Source: Synergistaceae bacterium (lineage in GTDB: Bacteria; Synergistota; Synergistia; Synergistales; Aminobacteriaceae). Taken from it: 7,847 bases of DNA. Positions 5,777-7,847 of the stretch are shown piece by piece (within the stretch, counting starts at the first letter, position 1; the number at the start of each line of letters is the position of its first letter). The stretch lies in the NCBI GenBank assembly GCA_017446645.1, contig JAFSQO010000041.1, forward strand, positions 1-7,847, in the 5' to 3' direction. Under the pieces are notes generated by a model that saw only the letters and a program-made list of their open reading frames with translations, did no database searches and was not told the DNA's origin. A program made the translations under genes and the position numbers.

Positions 5777-7120
5777 ATGAAAAAATTAATTTGCGCTGTT
5801 ATCCTGTCAGCTTTAATACTGACTCCATGCTTTGCTGACGAACTTTCACTCACCCTCACTGACTCTGTCGCTGTCTTCAGAAGTTACATCGGCAATAAAA
5901 ACTCCGTGATGCTTGATTTACGTCCAGAGGCTGCCTACATGGGTTGGAAGCTCGACAATGCAGCAAGAGGCGGACATGTTGCAGGTGCCCTTGATTTCCC
6001 GTTCTCATGGCTGGCACTTGCTGACCCCGCGAAACTTGACGAGATTCTCACACAAAAGGGCGTATCAGAAGGCAAAACTGTAATTCTTTACGGAGCAAGC
6101 TCACTCGACAACGAGGACGGCAAGAAGTTACTAGCTGCTCTCGAAGCCAAGAAAATCAAGCGTGCAGTGCTGTTTACCCTTCCTGCTTCACAATGGACTG
6201 CTGACGACTCTATCCCGTTATATGCCTACCCGAACTATAAATATCTCGTCTATCCTGAGTGGCTGAAGACTCTAATGGACGGCGGTAAACCTGAGAATTA
6301 CGACGGCAGAAAGTTCAAAGTCTTCGAGGCAAGCTGGGGCGAGGAGAAAGTCTCATACCTCAACGGACATATACCCGGCTCAGTGCATATCAACACAGAT
6401 GAGTTCGAGGAAGGCCCAATCTGGAACCAGTTACCGGACGAAAGGCTCAAGGCAGCAGTCGAAGCTAACGGCATAACGAAGGACACTCTCGTAATCATCT
6501 ACAGCACAACGGCGAACATGGCAGCAGCTCGAATTGCCTGGATTCTCATGTATTGCGGAGTCGAAGATGTCAGGCTCCTTGACGGCGGCTTCAACGCGTG
6601 GAAGAGTGCAGGCTATGAAGTCTCAACTGAGTCAACTCCCAAGAGTCCCGTCAAAGATTTCGGCGCAGAAATTCCAGGACGCAAAGAACTCGTAATCAAC
6701 ACGGACGATGCCAAGAAGATTTTAGCTGACCCTAACGGCAGACTCGTAAGTATCAGGTCATGGGCTGAACATTTGGGCGAGACTTCGGGTTATGGCTGGC
6801 TCGAACGTAAAGGCAGAATCCCCGGCGACGTTTGGGGACATTCAGGGCCTGACTCTCAGACTTTGCCGGACTTCGAGAACATTGACGGAACTATGAGGAA
6901 CGGACTCGAACTCACAGCGATGTGGGACGAGTGGGGCATTCATCCGGAAAACAATATCGCAACTTTCTGCGGAACCGGCTGGAGGGCTGCTGAAGTCAAT
7001 ATTGAATTCGTTGTGCTTGGCTGGCCGAACATAACGCTCTATGACGGAGGCTGGTGCGAGTGGTCAAACGATCCTGAAAACCCCGTTGAGTACGGAGACG
7101 ACAAACCCAGATTCAAGTAA
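5777..7120 (+). CDS. Secreted three-domain rhodanese-like sulfurtransferase (YnjE-like)
   Basis: A 447-residue exported protein (signal peptide 1-20, MKKLICAVILSALILTPCFA, cleavage predicted before DEL) with three rhodanese-like domains. Domain 1 (about 25-155) has LDLRPEAAY and HVAGALDFPF, but its active loop reads LYGASS with no Cys. Domain 2 (about 175-285) has HIPGSVHI and LLDGGFNAW, but its loop reads IYSTTANMAAAR, again without Cys. Domain 3 (about 300-440) has the full loop FCGTGWRAAE with catalytic Cys398 and Arg403, followed by LYDGGWCEWS. This layout, with a single active C-terminal domain and a CGTGWR loop, matches E. coli YnjE, a thiosulfate:cyanide sulfurtransferase-type protein. 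The inferred role is sulfane-sulfur transfer in the periplasm; donor and acceptor are unknown. It heads a tight group with the next two genes and has its own promoter candidate and AGGAGG. Confidence 0.9.
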   Translation: MKKLICAVILSALILTPCFADELSLTLTDSVAVFRSYIGNKNSVMLDLRPEAAYMGWKLDNAARGGHVAGALDFPFSWLALADPAKLDEILTQKGVSEGKTVILYGASSLDNEDGKKLLAALEAKKIKRAVLFTLPASQWTADDSIPLYAYPNYKYLVYPEWLKTLMDGGKPENYDGRKFKVFEASWGEEKVSYLNGHIPGSVHINTDEFEEGPIWNQLPDERLKAAVEANGITKDTLVIIYSTTANMAAARIAWILMYCGVEDVRLLDGGFNAWKSAGYEVSTESTPKSPVKDFGAEIPGRKELVINTDDAKKILADPNGRLVSIRSWAEHLGETSGYGWLERKGRIPGDVWGHSGPDSQTLPDFENIDGTMRNGLELTAMWDEWGIHPENNIATFCGTGWRAAEVNIEFVVLGWPNITLYDGGWCEWSNDPENPVEYGDDKPRFK

Positions 7121-7123
7121 ACC

Positions 7124-7528
7124 ATGAGTCGCTTATCCGGTTTTATTTCGCTTATAATTTCGCTGATCGCCATTCCTGCCTGCTGTGTAGTCGAGTATTA
7201 TTCAGGTCTCAAGATGGGAATGTATCGCTTTGTCGTTCTCTATAACACTAAGATAACGGGAAATATCTTGACTCCTGACTTAAGGCCGTTTATTTCGTGC
7301 GGACTGGTAATTATTGTCACTTTTGCGTTGATCCTTGCCTTTATCAGACGCGTGAAAATTTTGTGGCAGATTTACGGTCTTGCGCTCTTAACGGGAAGCG
7401 TTTACGTCCTCTATTTTGCTGAAAGTCTTAAGGCTGCAGCGTGGTTTGCATTGGCCGTCATGTTATCTGGAATCTTCTGGGCAGTCAGTGTATTAACCCG
7501 CAAAGAAATATGGCGAAGGGCGAATTAA
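7124..7528 (+). CDS. Four-helix integral membrane protein, unknown function
   Basis: A 134-residue hydrophobic protein that I do not recognise. Four membrane segments are visible at about residues 5-24 (GFISLIISLIAIPACCVV), 57-74 (ISCGLVIIVTFALILAFI), 79-98 (ILWQIYGLALLTGSVYVLYF) and 104-124 (AAWFALAVMLSGIFWAVSVL). The RR pair after the second helix and the RRAN end suggest the C-terminus faces the cytoplasm. Two adjacent cysteines (C20, C21) lie near the outer end of helix 1 and C59 lies at the start of helix 2. The ATG at 7124 is three bases after the rhodanese stop and lacks a clear ribosome site, which points to translational coupling. Its stop overlaps the next start (TAATG). Position suggests a partner of the periplasmic sulfurtransferase, but no domain proves this. 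Confidence 0.8.
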   Translation: MSRLSGFISLIISLIAIPACCVVEYYSGLKMGMYRFVVLYNTKITGNILTPDLRPFISCGLVIIVTFALILAFIRRVKILWQIYGLALLTGSVYVLYFAESLKAAAWFALAVMLSGIFWAVSVLTRKEIWRRAN

Positions 7529-7847
7529 TGCGAAAAATAATTCTTGCTCTGATTCTCTTGTTCATAGCGTCCGGTGCTTTTGCTGAAGTCGACATGAACA
7601 AGATACCGTTAGAGACTGCAAAAAATAATTTCCTGAACCTCTACAAAAAACGCTGGGAAGTATTCAATGCGGAGTCAAAGCTGAAGCAGGCAATTGACTC
7701 TGCATTCCGGGAAAATACCAGCAAATTAATGACAGGCACTAAAGGCATTCAACTCGGCATGAACATGAACAACATAATCGGCAAGATTCAGCGTTCTGTC
7801 GAGTTCAATTTTTCGAGAGACTACGAGAAATTCCTTCAGGAGTTCGA
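7528..7847 (+). CDS. Secreted helical protein, unknown function (5' part only)
   Basis: An open frame of 106 codons that runs off the right edge. The ATG at 7528 overlaps the previous stop by one base and has GAAGGG (7515-7520) with a 7-base spacer, so the start is well supported. Residues 1-19 (MRKIILALILLFIASGAFA) are a typical signal peptide with cleavage before EVDM. The mature part begins AEVDMNKIPLETAKNNFLNL and is rich in Lys, Glu, Asn and aromatic residues. It looks mostly helical and contains a short Gly/Met/Asn patch (GIQLGMNMNNIIG). No known domain is recognised in this fragment. It probably acts in the periplasm or at the surface with the rhodanese and the membrane protein. Confidence 0.8.
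   Translation, partial: MRKIILALILLFIASGAFAEVDMNKIPLETAKNNFLNLYKKRWEVFNAESKLKQAIDSAFRENTSKLMTGTKGIQLGMNMNNIIGKIQRSVEFNFSRDYEKFLQEF

Noticed and set aside
5773..5778. TATAAT overlapping the rhodanese start codon as a -10 for a leaderless transcript
   Set aside because: A perfect AGGAGG lies 11 bases before the ATG, so the gene clearly uses a leader; the hexamer is chance.
5777..5836. Lipoprotein signal (Cys18) on the rhodanese
   Set aside because: LTPC does not fit the lipobox, and a standard signal peptidase I site (CFA before DE) follows two residues later.
6298..6498. Minus-strand open frame of 66 codons
   Set aside because: It is antisense to the second rhodanese domain and has no supporting signal.

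Overview
This window holds eight genes with no RNA gene, mobile element or CRISPR array that I can see. The base composition is moderate and coding density is high: the longest gene-free stretch is about 97 bases, and no gap exceeds 300. The gene content suggests a bacterium with biotin-dependent decarboxylase or carboxylase metabolism, and probably two membranes because several products carry signal peptides. An anaerobe, perhaps a member of the Synergistota, would fit, but that is a guess from gene content and style; nothing here fixes the phylum.

The left part (1-2379) is a minus-strand group read as capA-like, then mazG, then the start of a carboxyltransferase subunit (oadA/pycB type) that leaves the window at base 1. 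It combines a secreted CapA-family metallophosphoesterase-like protein, the NTP-sanitising enzyme MazG and a central-metabolism enzyme. The gaps between them are 60-70 bases, so co-transcription is possible but not shown.

A short divergent intergenic region (2380-2476) separates this from the plus-strand group prmA, mtaB and an Hsp70-like ATPase (2477-5689). These three genes overlap each other by about 30 bases and look translationally coupled. PrmA methylates ribosomal protein L11 and MtaB methylthiolates t6A37 of tRNA. The third gene is a strongly reduced Hsp70/actin-fold protein that lacks the substrate-binding domain and much of the nucleotide-binding domain. In Bacillus subtilis, prmA and mtaB homologues lie at the end of the dnaK operon, so an Hsp70 relative beside this pair is notable.

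After an 87-base gap with a promoter candidate, a second plus-strand group begins (5777 to the end). It encodes a signal-peptide-bearing protein with three rhodanese domains (YnjE-like; only the third keeps a catalytic Cys), a four-helix membrane protein and a secreted helical protein cut by the window edge. Tight spacing (3 bases, then a 1-base TAATG overlap) suggests one envelope-located unit, possibly in sulfur transfer.

The least explained signals are the reduced Hsp70, the rhodanese/membrane/secreted trio, an apparent non-AUG (AUA) start for mazG, an identical 11-base A/T-tract element in front of three genes, and a marked excess of GACTC on the coding strand. No rho-independent terminator was found.
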